From Teichococcus aestuarii (lineage in GTDB: Bacteria > Pseudomonadota > Alphaproteobacteria > Acetobacterales > Acetobacteraceae), in assembly GCF_003116135.1 (NCBI RefSeq), contig NZ_PDOA01000013.1:1-64000 (forward strand): 64,000 nucleotides of DNA, in the 5' to 3' direction. Below are positions 7,909-16,121 of this stretch, one piece after another. The notes beneath the pieces are model-generated. The model was not told the origin of the DNA, did no database searches, and was given only the letters and a program-made list of their open reading frames with translations. The first letter of the stretch is position 1. Each line of letters starts with the position of its first letter. The translations under genes were made by a program, and so were the position numbers.

Positions 7909-9990
7909 ATGCCCCTGGACGCCACGCCGGCCCGGCCTGTCGAGGTCTGGGGCGGCGTCGAGGCCAGCATCGTCCGCATCGGCGAGCGCTGGCGCGACCA
8001 GGCGGTGGAGACCGGCCACCGGGCGCGGCCGGAGGATCTGGAGCGCATCGCGGCGCTGGGTATCGGCACGCTCCGCTACCCGGTGCTGTGGGAGAGCGTG
8101 GCGCCACGCCATCCGGGGGAGCGGGACTGGTCCTGGCACGATGAGCGCCTCGGCCGCCTGCGGCGGCTGGGAATATCGGTCATCGCCGGGCTGCTCCACC
8201 ACGGCAGCGGCCCGCGCTACACCAGCCTGCTCGATCCGCTCTTCCCCGAGAAGCTGGCCGCCCATGCGGAAGCCGTGGCCCTGCGCTACCCTTGGGTCCG
8301 GCACTTCACCCCGGTCAACGAGCCGCTGACCACCGCGCGCTTCAGCGGGCTCTACGGCCACTGGTACCCGCATCGTAGCGACGCGCCGGCCTTCCTCCGC
8401 GCCCTGGTCAATCAGTGCCGCGGCGTGGTGCTGGCCATGCAGGCCATCCGGCGCGTGACGCCGGAGGCCTCCCTGGTGCAGACGGAGGATCTCGGCCGCA
8501 CCTTCGCCACGCCGCTGCTGCAGTACCAGGCGGCGTTCGAGAACGAGCGGCGCTGGCTTTCCTTCGACCTGCTCTGTGGCCGCGTCGGTCCACTGCACCG
8601 GCTGTACGCCTTCATGCGGGCGAACGGCATCGCCGCCGCCGAGCTGGACTGGCTGCGCGCGAATGCGCGGCCGCCCGACATTCTCGGCATGAACCACTAC
8701 CTGACCAGCGACCGCTACCTCGATGAGCGCCCCGAGGCCTATCCGGCCTCGGCGCAGGGCGGCAATGGCCGGCACCGCTATGCCGATGTCGAGGCGGTGC
8801 GCGTCGACCTGCCGGCCAGCGCCCTGGAGCCGGCAGCGAGGCTGCGGGAGTTGTGGGACCGCTACCGCCGGCCTGTCGCCCTCACGGAGGTGCACCATGG
8901 CTGCACGCGCGAGGAGCAGCTTCGCTGGCTGGCGGAAGGCTGGGATGCCGCCGTGGCGCTGAAGCGGCAGGGGGCGGATGTGCGGGCGCTCACGGTCTGG
9001 GCGCTGCTGGGGGTGAGGGACTGGAACTCCCTGCTTCTGCGGCAGGATGGCTTCTACGAGCCGGGCGCCTTCGACATCCGCAGCACGCCGCCGCGCCCCA
9101 CCGCGCTGGCGGCGGCCACCGCCGCGCTGGCCAGCGGCCGGCGCTTCCATCACCCGGTGCTGGACACGCCCGGATGGTGGCGGCGGCCCGGCCGGCACTA
9201 CGTCACCCCCGCAGGCGGCGTTCCGGACACGCTGCGCGCGGCCCCCCCGGTGCTGATCACCGGTGGGGCGGGGCGAATGGCGCGGGTACTGGCGCGGCAC
9301 TGCGCCATGCGCGGCCTGCCGGCCGTGGCGTTGCCGCGCGCCGCGCTGGATATCACCGATCCGGCCGCCGTGGAGGCCGCGCTGGCACGGCACCGGCCCT
9401 GGGCGGTGATCAACGCCGCCGGCCATGGCCCCGAGGCCCGCGCGGCGCGCCCTGGCGAGGCCATGGGGGCAGGCGTCGTCGCGGCCGCCTGTGCCGCGTC
9501 GCGCCTGCCTTTCCTGCTGATCTCTGCGGCGCAGGTCTTCGGCGGCAGTGGCCCGCGCGCCTTCACCGAGGAGGATACGCCCCTGCCATGCTGCCGCTTC
9601 GGCCACGACAAGGCGGCCGCCGAGGCGCTGGTCCTGGCGGCGCACCCCACCGCCCTCGTCATCCGTGCCGGCCGCCTCGTCGAGATCGGCGCCGCCGGCG
9701 GCGCGCCCGATACGCCGGCAGCGGCCGTCAGCCACATGCCCGATCTGGCACAGGCCATGCTCGACCTGCTGGTGGATGGCGAAAGCGGCATCTGGCACCT
9801 GACCCACCCTTCGCCGGAGCCATGCGCGGAGCCCGGGCCGGCACCGCCGGAGGGTGGCACCGTCTGCCTGGCCTCCTGCCGTGGTCATCTCATGCCGCCG
9901 CTTGGCGCTGCGCTGCGGGAAGCGCTCTGGCCCGCCGCCCGGCCGCCCGTCGGCGCGGGCGAGGTCTTCCTGAACGGCAGCTCAGCGTGA
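7909..9990 (+). CDS. GH1-like hydrolase fused to RmlD-like domain
   Basis: A 693-aa two-domain protein. Residues 1-430 resemble glycoside hydrolase family 1, with acid/base E138 in TPVNEP and likely nucleophile E327 in ALTEV. From about residue 445 a Rossmann domain begins (VLITGGAGRMARV) that matches dTDP-4-dehydrorhamnose reductase (RmlD). In that domain the usual STDYVFDG is SAAQVFGG and the usual YGxSK is FGHDK, so the catalytic Thr and Tyr appear lost while the Lys is kept. It starts 11 bases after glf and closes the glycan cluster. The reductase half may bind a nucleotide sugar without reducing it. Confidence 0.82.
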   Translation: MPLDATPARPVEVWGGVEASIVRIGERWRDQAVETGHRARPEDLERIAALGIGTLRYPVLWESVAPRHPGERDWSWHDERLGRLRRLGISVIAGLLHHGSGPRYTSLLDPLFPEKLAAHAEAVALRYPWVRHFTPVNEPLTTARFSGLYGHWYPHRSDAPAFLRALVNQCRGVVLAMQAIRRVTPEASLVQTEDLGRTFATPLLQYQAAFENERRWLSFDLLCGRVGPLHRLYAFMRANGIAAAELDWLRANARPPDILGMNHYLTSDRYLDERPEAYPASAQGGNGRHRYADVEAVRVDLPASALEPAARLRELWDRYRRPVALTEVHHGCTREEQLRWLAEGWDAAVALKRQGADVRALTVWALLGVRDWNSLLLRQDGFYEPGAFDIRSTPPRPTALAAATAALASGRRFHHPVLDTPGWWRRPGRHYVTPAGGVPDTLRAAPPVLITGGAGRMARVLARHCAMRGLPAVALPRAALDITDPAAVEAALARHRPWAVINAAGHGPEARAARPGEAMGAGVVAAACAASRLPFLLISAAQVFGGSGPRAFTEEDTPLPCCRFGHDKAAAEALVLAAHPTALVIRAGRLVEIGAAGGAPDTPAAAVSHMPDLAQAMLDLLVDGESGIWHLTHPSPEPCAEPGPAPPEGGTVCLASCRGHLMPPLGAALREALWPAARPPVGAGEVFLNGSSA

Positions 9991-10081
9991 GGGCGGGCCC
10001 CGCGCCGGTTGGAACCGTCCTCCTCTGCCCAGGTTGAGTCGTCTCGGCCCGGCATCGCCGGGTGGAACAGGGAGACAGGAT

Positions 10082-10600
10082 GTGAGCGACACGCAGCAGA
10101 AGGCGCAGGAAGTCTACATCGCTGGCCTGCGCAACCAGCACGGGGTGGAGAAGCAGGCGATCCAGCTGCTGGAACGGCAGGTGGGGCGGCTGGAGAACTA
10201 CCCGGAGATGGAAGCGCGCATGCGCGCCCACATCGCGGAATCAGAGCAGCAGGCGCTGCGCATCGAGGAGATGCTCGCGAGCTTCAACACCAGCCATTCC
10301 ACCGTGAAGGACACCGTGCTCCAGTTCATGGGGAACATGGCGGCGCTGGCGCATGCCCCCGCCTCCGACGAGGTGGTCAAGAACAGCTTCGCCAACTATG
10401 CGTTCGAGCACTACGAGATCGCTTCCTACAAGTCGCTGCTGACGCTGGCCGAGCTGGTGGGCCATCAGGCCGGGCTCAGCGCGCTGCGGCAGTCGCTGCA
10501 GGAGGAGGAAGCCATGGCGCAATGGATCGACGAGCATCTCGGCCCGACCACCTTGACCTATGTGCAGCGCGCCGCGCAGGGCTACACGGCGGGCGTCTGA
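10082..10600 (+). CDS. DUF892 ferritin-like protein (YciE/YciF type)
   Basis: A 172-aa all-helical protein of the YciE/YciF (DUF892) ferritin-like group. It begins at GTG 10082, seven bases after GGGAG (10070-10074); an upstream in-frame ATG at 10034 lacks a ribosome site. The segments YIAGLRNQHGVEKQ and FANYAFEHYEIASYK provide the His and Glu expected of a ferritin-like four-helix bundle. Members of this group are usually linked to stress responses, with no settled enzyme activity. It is separated from the glycan cluster by 91 bases and converges on the iron locus. Confidence 0.85.
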   Translation: MSDTQQKAQEVYIAGLRNQHGVEKQAIQLLERQVGRLENYPEMEARMRAHIAESEQQALRIEEMLASFNTSHSTVKDTVLQFMGNMAALAHAPASDEVVKNSFANYAFEHYEIASYKSLLTLAELVGHQAGLSALRQSLQEEEAMAQWIDEHLGPTTLTYVQRAAQGYTAGV

Positions 10601-10623
10601 GGCGCGGCGCCGCGGGCCGCCCT

Positions 10624-10651
10624 TGCCGGCGCAGGATTGCCCGCGCCGGCA
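10624..10651. terminator. hairpin between convergent genes
   Basis: TGCCGGCGC (10624-10632) pairs with GCGCCGGCA (10643-10651). It lies between the ends of the DUF892 gene (plus) and the DUF3325 gene (minus), where it could serve both. There is no U-run. Confidence 0.5.
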
Positions 10652-10686
10652 TGGCGCAGCCCGCGCCTGCCATCACGCGCCGGCCA

Positions 10687-11013
10687 TCAAGCGCCGGCCA
10701 GGGTGGAGACGAGTCCCAGCACCAGGAAGCCCGCCGAGATGGCGGGCGCCGCGCGCGGCATGTAGCAGACCGACAGGACCAGCAGGTTGGCGGCCGTTGT
10801 CAGCAGGCCCAGCCAGAGCAGGGTTCCCATTCCCCATCCCTCCGCCAGGACCAGGGAAGCCAGGGCGGCTGCGAGCAGAAGGAAGCCGAGGCCGGACAGC
10901 AGCCTCCGCCGCCGGGGCGTGACGGCGCGCCGGCCCAGGATCTGCTCGTGATGCCGGGCCATCGCCAGGCACAGCGCGGTGAAGCCGGAATAGGCGAGGG
11001 CAAAGGCCATCAT
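10687..11013 (-). CDS. DUF3325 membrane protein
   Basis: A 108-aa protein with three hydrophobic helices, carrying the MARHHEQILG segment near the first helix that is typical of DUF3325. The family is found beside PepSY membrane proteins and DUF3649 proteins in siderophore uptake loci, as here. Its ATG overlaps the PepSY gene stop by four bases (11010-11013). It is the last gene of the receptor operon. Function is unknown; a helper role for the inner-membrane reductase is inference. Confidence 0.85.
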   Translation of the reverse strand: MMAFALAYSGFTALCLAMARHHEQILGRRAVTPRRRRLLSGLGFLLLAAALASLVLAEGWGMGTLLWLGLLTTAANLLVLSVCYMPRAAPAISAGFLVLGLVSTLAGA

Positions 11014-12590
11014 TGCGGAAGATCCGCCACGGGCCGCGCCGGGGCCTGACCGGCCGTCCGGCCGGACGGAGCCGGCGCCGGCCGGTGCCGCGCCACCTTC
11101 CAGCACAAGCCTGCCAGCATCACGCCGCATGCGAGCAGGCCCAGATCGAACCCCGCGCGCACCATGTCTCCGTCCTCCAGGGTCGCGAGGAGATGGCGCC
11201 CGGTCGAGACGGCGCTCAGCGCGGGCAGCAGCAGGAACCCGGCCGCCCCGGCGGCGAGCTGCTCTGCCCAGGCGCGGCGGCCCGGGCGGAACAGGGGGTG
11301 CAGCAGGCACAGGCCCCAGGCGATGAAGAAGACATGCACCTCCCACGCCGCGCGCTCCGCCATGCCGGACGGCAGCAGCCGGTTGGCCCAGAAGAAGGCG
11401 GCCATGGCGAATGGCAGGCCCGCTATGGCGGCGATGTTGAGGTGCTCGACCAGGCGCGTGCCGAACCCGATCCTGCCCTGCCGCGCCGCCTGCTGGCGTT
11501 GCTTCACGGCCCAGAGGATGCACCCGGTGGCCACCATCACGGTGCCGGCAAGGCCGGAGAGCAGAAAGAGCGCGCGCAGCAGGGGGCCGGCGAAGCGGCC
11601 GATATGCAGCCCGTACATCACGCCGCGCAGCTCGGCCGCGGGACGATCGGTGCCGCTGGCGTGAAGGAGAGCGCCGGTGGCACCGTCGAAGGTCAGGCTC
11701 TGCGCGTTGTTGGAGATCCGCGCGGAATCGGCGCGGACCAGCTGGATGGTGGCGCTGGAATCGCCCGGATTGGCCACGACGATGCGCCCGATCGCGCTGC
11801 CCGGCCAATGCCGCTGCGCCTCCTGCACGAGGGGGGCGATGGGCACGAGCGGCGCAGCGCTGCCGGTGCGCTGGCGCTGCGGCGGGTTGCCGAAGGCCTC
11901 CGCGTTGAAGGCCGCGCGCTGGTCACCCGGATAGGCGGTCCCGACGCCCCAGGGCATCACCATCATCATGAAGAGCACCAGCCCGGTGTAGGTGATCATG
12001 AGGTGGTAGGGCAGCGCCAGGACGGCGCAGACATTGTGCCCATCCAGCCAGGAGCGCTGGCCCTTGCCGGGGCGGAAGGTGAAGAAGTCGGCGAAGATGC
12101 GGCGGTGCGTGATGACGCCGCTGACGATGGCCACCAGCATGAACATGGTGCAGATGGAGACGATCCAGCGCCCCCACAGCACGCTCACGTAGTGAAGCTG
12201 GAAGTGGAAGCGGTAGAAGAACTCCCCGCCCAGCGTATCCCGCGCCGCCACGGGCCGGCCGGTGTCGGGGTCGAGGACCTCGCTGCGGAAGCCGCGCCCG
12301 CGTGCGGCCGGGTCGCGCCAGAAGACGCGGGTGGTGGTCTCCCGCGCATCCGGCAGGGTGATGAACCAGGCCGGCGAGGCGGGGGCGATTTCCTGCATGG
12401 CGGCCACCGCCACGGCGGCATTGTGCGGGCCGGGCCTGGACAGCGCCAGCTCCGGCCGCATCCAGTAGGAGATCTCCGGCCGCAGATACGCCGCCGTGCC
12501 GGTGAGGAAGACGGCGAAGAGCACCCAGCCGACCAGCAGGCCGGTCCAGGTGTGCAGCCAGGCCATGGACTGGCGGAAGCCATCCTTCAC
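11010..12590 (-). CDS. PepSY membrane protein, probable siderophore reductase
   Basis: A 526-aa PepSY-associated membrane protein with an N-terminal helix (LHTWTGLLVGWVLFAVFLTG), a periplasmic PepSY region, and several helices with His residues (for example LPYHLMITYTG) that could hold heme. Relatives in siderophore loci (FoxB, PiuB and FegB types) are implicated in reducing ferri-siderophores at the inner membrane. It starts with GTG at 12590, overlapping the DUF3649 stop by four bases, and overlaps DUF3325 in the same way. Its place in the TonB receptor operon supports the reductase reading; the specific substrate is not shown. Confidence 0.85.
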   Translation of the reverse strand: MKDGFRQSMAWLHTWTGLLVGWVLFAVFLTGTAAYLRPEISYWMRPELALSRPGPHNAAVAVAAMQEIAPASPAWFITLPDARETTTRVFWRDPAARGRGFRSEVLDPDTGRPVAARDTLGGEFFYRFHFQLHYVSVLWGRWIVSICTMFMLVAIVSGVITHRRIFADFFTFRPGKGQRSWLDGHNVCAVLALPYHLMITYTGLVLFMMMVMPWGVGTAYPGDQRAAFNAEAFGNPPQRQRTGSAAPLVPIAPLVQEAQRHWPGSAIGRIVVANPGDSSATIQLVRADSARISNNAQSLTFDGATGALLHASGTDRPAAELRGVMYGLHIGRFAGPLLRALFLLSGLAGTVMVATGCILWAVKQRQQAARQGRIGFGTRLVEHLNIAAIAGLPFAMAAFFWANRLLPSGMAERAAWEVHVFFIAWGLCLLHPLFRPGRRAWAEQLAAGAAGFLLLPALSAVSTGRHLLATLEDGDMVRAGFDLGLLACGVMLAGLCWKVARHRPAPAPSGRTAGQAPARPVADLPQ

Positions 12591-12925
12591 GGTAGGTGAC
12601 CCTGCAGGAGGAAAAGGACCAGGGCGAGGGCCGCCGCCACGGCCGCGAGGCCCGCCCAGGCGCGCAGGACGCCCGGGGCGGCGAAGGCCCAGACGATGGC
12701 GGCGGCATAGACGGCGAAGCTGGCCATGGTCGCGGTCAGCACCGCCTCCGCCCGCGGCATGGGCAGGCCGAGGGAGAGCGCGGCGGTGAACAGCGCCGCG
12801 ACGGCATAGCCGCCCCCCGCACCCGCCAGCACGCGCAGGGCGATGCCCATTGCCCGGCGCAGCGCCGCGCCCGGCGGAAGCCGGGTGCGGAACGCCCGGC
12901 CGGTCCCTGCGGGAAATCCCGGCAT
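12587..12925 (-). CDS. DUF3649 membrane protein
   Basis: A 112-aa protein with a basic N-terminus and three hydrophobic helices (about residues 30-50, 58-78 and 83-105), matching DUF3649 proteins that sit between TonB siderophore receptors and PepSY proteins. The ATG at 12925 lies 7 bases after the receptor stop; a later in-frame ATG at 12850 would give an 87-aa form of usual family length. The stop overlaps the PepSY GTG by four bases. No activity is known. Confidence 0.78.
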   Translation of the reverse strand: MPGFPAGTGRAFRTRLPPGAALRRAMGIALRVLAGAGGGYAVAALFTAALSLGLPMPRAEAVLTATMASFAVYAAAIVWAFAAPGVLRAWAGLAAVAAALALVLFLLQGHLP

Positions 12926-12932
12926 GGACCGG

Positions 12933-15212
12933 TCAGAACCGGTAGCGGACGGAGCCGGTGACGGTGCGGCCATAGCCATACCAGCAGCTGCTGTAGGCGA
13001 AGCAGCTGTTCACGTAGCGCGTGTCGGCCAGGTTGCTGACATTGACCGCCGCCTGCATCCCTTCGAGGTTCCGGCCGAGCTTGCCCAGGTCGTAGCGCAG
13101 CGCGGCGTCGAACAGCGTGGCGGCGTCGACCTTGAAGGTGTTGGCGTCGTTGCCCCAGGAGGAGCCGAGATACCGGACGCCACCACCGAGGCCGAGGCCC
13201 TCCAGCCGGCTTCCCTCCGGCAGGGTGTAGTCGAGCCAGGCGGAGGCCGTGTGGCGCGGCACGCCCCAGGGCGTCTTGCCTTCCAGCGCCACGGTGGAGC
13301 TGGCACGGGCGGGGACGAAGCCGTCATCCCCGCGCGCCGTGTTGTCGCTGCGGCTGAATTCCACATCCTGGTAGGCGTAGGCCGCCGTCAGGCTCAGCCC
13401 GGTCATCAGGCTCGCCTTGGCCTCCAGCTCGATGCCGCGGGAGGTCGTCTCGCCGGACTGGACGCTGAACTGCGGATTGGCCGGGTCGGTGGACAGCACG
13501 TTCTGCCGCACCAGGTCGAAGGCCGCCACACTCAGCAGGAGATTGGTGCCCGGCGGCTGGTAGCGCAGGCCAACCTCGTACTGCCGGCCGCGCGTGGGGT
13601 CGAAGGGGTTGAGGAAGCGGTCGGTGCCGCTCTGCGGCTCGAAGCTCTCGCTGTAGCTCACATAGGGCGCGAAGCCGCTGTCGAAGAGATACACGGCGCC
13701 GACACGGCCGGTGAAGGCATGGTCGGTCTGGCGCGAGCTGCTGGTGCGCAGGCCGGTCGCGACGGCGCTGTTCTCGGTGGTGGAGTCCGACCAGTCGAGG
13801 CGGCCGCCGAACAGCAGCACCAGCCGCCCCAGCTTCACCTGGTCCTGCAGATACGCGCCGAGCTGGTTCTGCCGCTGGCTGCTGTAGGTGCTGAAGCCGG
13901 GCCAGAAGGTGGCCTGGTTGGCATAGGCCGGGCTGAACAGGCTCTGCCGGGGCAGCCTCTGCCCCAGCGGCGTGGTGGAGAGGGCGGAGCCCGTATAGGT
14001 GTCGCTCAGCACGCGGTAGTAGTCGAGGCCGGCCAGCAGGGTGTGCTGCAGCGGGCCGGTGCCGAAGCTGAACTGCGCCTGGTTGTCGATCGTGAAGACG
14101 TCGAAATCGGCATCCGTGCCGTAGACCGAGCGGACCAGGCTCAGATAGTCCTGCGTGATGCCGGCGCCATAGACGCTCCGGTACTCGCCCTTGGTGTGCA
14201 GGTAGCGGAAGTTCTGGCGCAGCGTCAGCCAGTCGCTGGCACGATGCTCGGCCAGGTAGCCGGCCATGTAGTGCTCGCGGTTGGAGCGTTCCAGGTTCGG
14301 GTCGCCATCGTAGAAGCGGGTGCCGATGCGGCCGCGGGGGTTGTGGAGAACCGAGCCCCAGGCCGGCACGCTGCCGTAGGAGCCGGATTCCGGATCGCGC
14401 TGGTAATGCGCGAACAGGGTGATGCTGGTGTCCTTGCTCGGGCGCCAGGTGAGCGAGGGAGAGAAGAAGTAGCGGCGCTCCCGCGTTTCATCCAGCTCGC
14501 CATCGCCCTCGGCATAGGAGGCGATGAAGCGCCCGAGCCATTGCCCGTCCTCGTCCAGCTTCCCGCTGAAATCACCCGCCGCCCGGTAGCGGTCGCGCGT
14601 CCCCGCCTCCAGCAGCACCTCGCGGATGCGCTCCTCCGTCGGGCGCTTGGTGATGGCGTTGACGAGGCCGCCGGGCGGCGAGGCGCCGTAGAGCACCGAG
14701 GCCGGGCCGCGCAGCACCTCCAGGCGCTCCAGCCGGTAGGCATCGATGCTGGGATTGGCGTCGCGGCCGCCCGCCAGGCGCATCCCATCGAGGTAGGTCG
14801 CCGGCGAGTAGCCGCGCAGGGTCAGCTGGTCGAGCCGCACGGCGGTGGAGCCGCGCGTGTCGGTCACCGCGCCTGCGGTGTAGCGCAAGGCCTGGTTCAG
14901 GTTGCGCGCATTGCGCGCCTCGATGTCGTCCGCGGTGACGACGGAGATCGATTGCGGCGTCTCGATGATCGGCGTGTCGGCCTTGGTGCCCGAGGCGCTC
15001 ACGCCCGCGACGAACCCCTGCACGGGGCTGTGCCCCCGCTCGATGCCTGCCTGCACATTCACCTCGGGCAGGACAATGCTGCCGGAGAAGGTGTCGGCCG
15101 CTGTTCCTTCCTGCGCCAGGGCCAGGGCGGCGGGCATGGCGATGGCTGCCGCGGTCAGGGCCATCAACGCGCCGGCGCGCCGCGCCGGGCCCGGCTGTTC
15201 ACCTTCTGTCAT
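12933..15212 (-). CDS. TonB-dependent siderophore receptor
   Basis: A 759-aa outer-membrane protein: a signal peptide ending near ALALAQ, a plug domain (SISVVTADDIEARN, with LRGPASVLYGASPPGG), then a beta-barrel ending in aromatic Phe (GSVRYRF), the classic outer-membrane C-terminus. It belongs to the FpvA/FhuE-like siderophore receptor group. The ATG at 15212 gives the signal peptide directly at the N-terminus; the longer frame upstream is unsupported. A 15-bp Fur-type palindrome (15243-15257) lies 30 bases before the start. DUF3649, PepSY and DUF3325 genes follow with overlaps. With the NRPS genes nearby, a catecholate ligand is likely but not proven. Confidence 0.93.
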   Translation of the reverse strand: MTEGEQPGPARRAGALMALTAAAIAMPAALALAQEGTAADTFSGSIVLPEVNVQAGIERGHSPVQGFVAGVSASGTKADTPIIETPQSISVVTADDIEARNARNLNQALRYTAGAVTDTRGSTAVRLDQLTLRGYSPATYLDGMRLAGGRDANPSIDAYRLERLEVLRGPASVLYGASPPGGLVNAITKRPTEERIREVLLEAGTRDRYRAAGDFSGKLDEDGQWLGRFIASYAEGDGELDETRERRYFFSPSLTWRPSKDTSITLFAHYQRDPESGSYGSVPAWGSVLHNPRGRIGTRFYDGDPNLERSNREHYMAGYLAEHRASDWLTLRQNFRYLHTKGEYRSVYGAGITQDYLSLVRSVYGTDADFDVFTIDNQAQFSFGTGPLQHTLLAGLDYYRVLSDTYTGSALSTTPLGQRLPRQSLFSPAYANQATFWPGFSTYSSQRQNQLGAYLQDQVKLGRLVLLFGGRLDWSDSTTENSAVATGLRTSSSRQTDHAFTGRVGAVYLFDSGFAPYVSYSESFEPQSGTDRFLNPFDPTRGRQYEVGLRYQPPGTNLLLSVAAFDLVRQNVLSTDPANPQFSVQSGETTSRGIELEAKASLMTGLSLTAAYAYQDVEFSRSDNTARGDDGFVPARASSTVALEGKTPWGVPRHTASAWLDYTLPEGSRLEGLGLGGGVRYLGSSWGNDANTFKVDAATLFDAALRYDLGKLGRNLEGMQAAVNVSNLADTRYVNSCFAYSSCWYGYGRTVTGSVRYRF

Positions 15213-15242
15213 GGAAAATCGCCCTTGCCGCCAACGTGCTAA

Positions 15243-15257
15243 TGATAATCGTTCGCA
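15243..15257 (-). promoter_or_regulatory. Fur-type box, TonB receptor
   Basis: Read on the minus strand, TGCGAACGATTATCA is a 7-1-7 palindrome close to the Fur consensus TGATAATnATTATCA. It stands 30 bases upstream of the receptor ATG, in an AT-rich island. It shares its layout with boxes at 23932, 24039 and 31126. Confidence 0.85.
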
Positions 15258-15432
15258 TAATCTTTCCGGGCTGTAACAGGCAAGGGTTCGGGTTACAATA
15301 TTTCCGGTCCTGGGAGGCTGGCGCCTGCCGTGTGGCCGCCGCGCCACAGGGCCCGCGGGGCGATACTTCCTGAACCGGTCGGCAGGCAGCCCGCACCGGC
15401 GGGGGAGGAAAGGGCGCGGCGGCCCGCCCCGG

Positions 15433-15993
15433 TCAGCGCCGGCCGGCTTCCGTGCCGGCGGCCGGGAGAGAGGCCGCGCCGCCGCCCATGCGCGCCCAGG
15501 TGCCATCCCGCCAGACGCGGTGGTGCACCAGCACCATGACGACATGCCCGGCCACGGCCGCCAGCAGCATCCAGGCCAGCAGGCCGTGCGCGAGATCTGC
15601 CGGCGCCATCAGGGCATCGATCCTCTCCCGCCCGCCCGGCAGGAGCGGCAGGCCGAACGGCGCGAAGGCCCGGCCGGACCCGTAGTGGCGCAGCAGCGCC
15701 AAAGCCGGCACGGCCAGCATCAGCCCGTAGAGCGCCAGATGGCCAAGCCGGGCCGCCTGCCCGGCCAGGCCCGCCGCATGGCGCGGCCGCCGCCGCAGGT
15801 TGAGCAGGCTCCAGGCGCCACGGGCGAGCACCAGCACGAACAGCAGGCTGCCGACGCTGACATGGCTGCCGACCATGAAGGCCGTCACCGGGGAGCGGCC
15901 GACCGTGAGCCGCACCGCCATTCCGGCGAACTGCCAGAGGAAGAGCAGGGCCATGCCCCAGTGCAGCAGGCGGCTGACCAGGCCGTACCGCAT
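15433..15993 (-). CDS. cytochrome b561 family protein
   Basis: A 186-aa protein with four membrane helices and the paired His residues of bacterial cytochrome b561: SRLLHWG near the start, VGSHVSVG in helix 2, and HGLLAW and GHVVMVLVHH in the last helices. This fold binds two b hemes and shuttles electrons between quinol and periplasmic acceptors. The ATG at 15993 is chosen because the family begins with R-[YF]-[GS]-x-x-x-R-x-x-H-W; the longer frame upstream is antisense noise. It lies between the SDR and the receptor operon, so it may serve ferric reduction. No strong ribosome site is visible. Confidence 0.88.
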   Translation of the reverse strand: MRYGLVSRLLHWGMALLFLWQFAGMAVRLTVGRSPVTAFMVGSHVSVGSLLFVLVLARGAWSLLNLRRRPRHAAGLAGQAARLGHLALYGLMLAVPALALLRHYGSGRAFAPFGLPLLPGGRERIDALMAPADLAHGLLAWMLLAAVAGHVVMVLVHHRVWRDGTWARMGGGAASLPAAGTEAGRR

Positions 15994-16121
15994 CGGATCG
16001 TCACGCCATCGCACGGGCAGCAGGCTCCTGTTCCGCCATGAGGACGGGGGCTGCGAGCCGGCCGCCGCCCGTCCTGCCACGGGGCCGGCGGGCTGGTGGC
16101 AGGGCAGGGTGGCGGTGCGGC

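Noticed and set aside
12843-15242. A 799-codon plus-strand frame opposite the TonB receptor
   Set aside because: Composition is antisense-like and the receptor on the other strand has clear plug, barrel and signal sequence.
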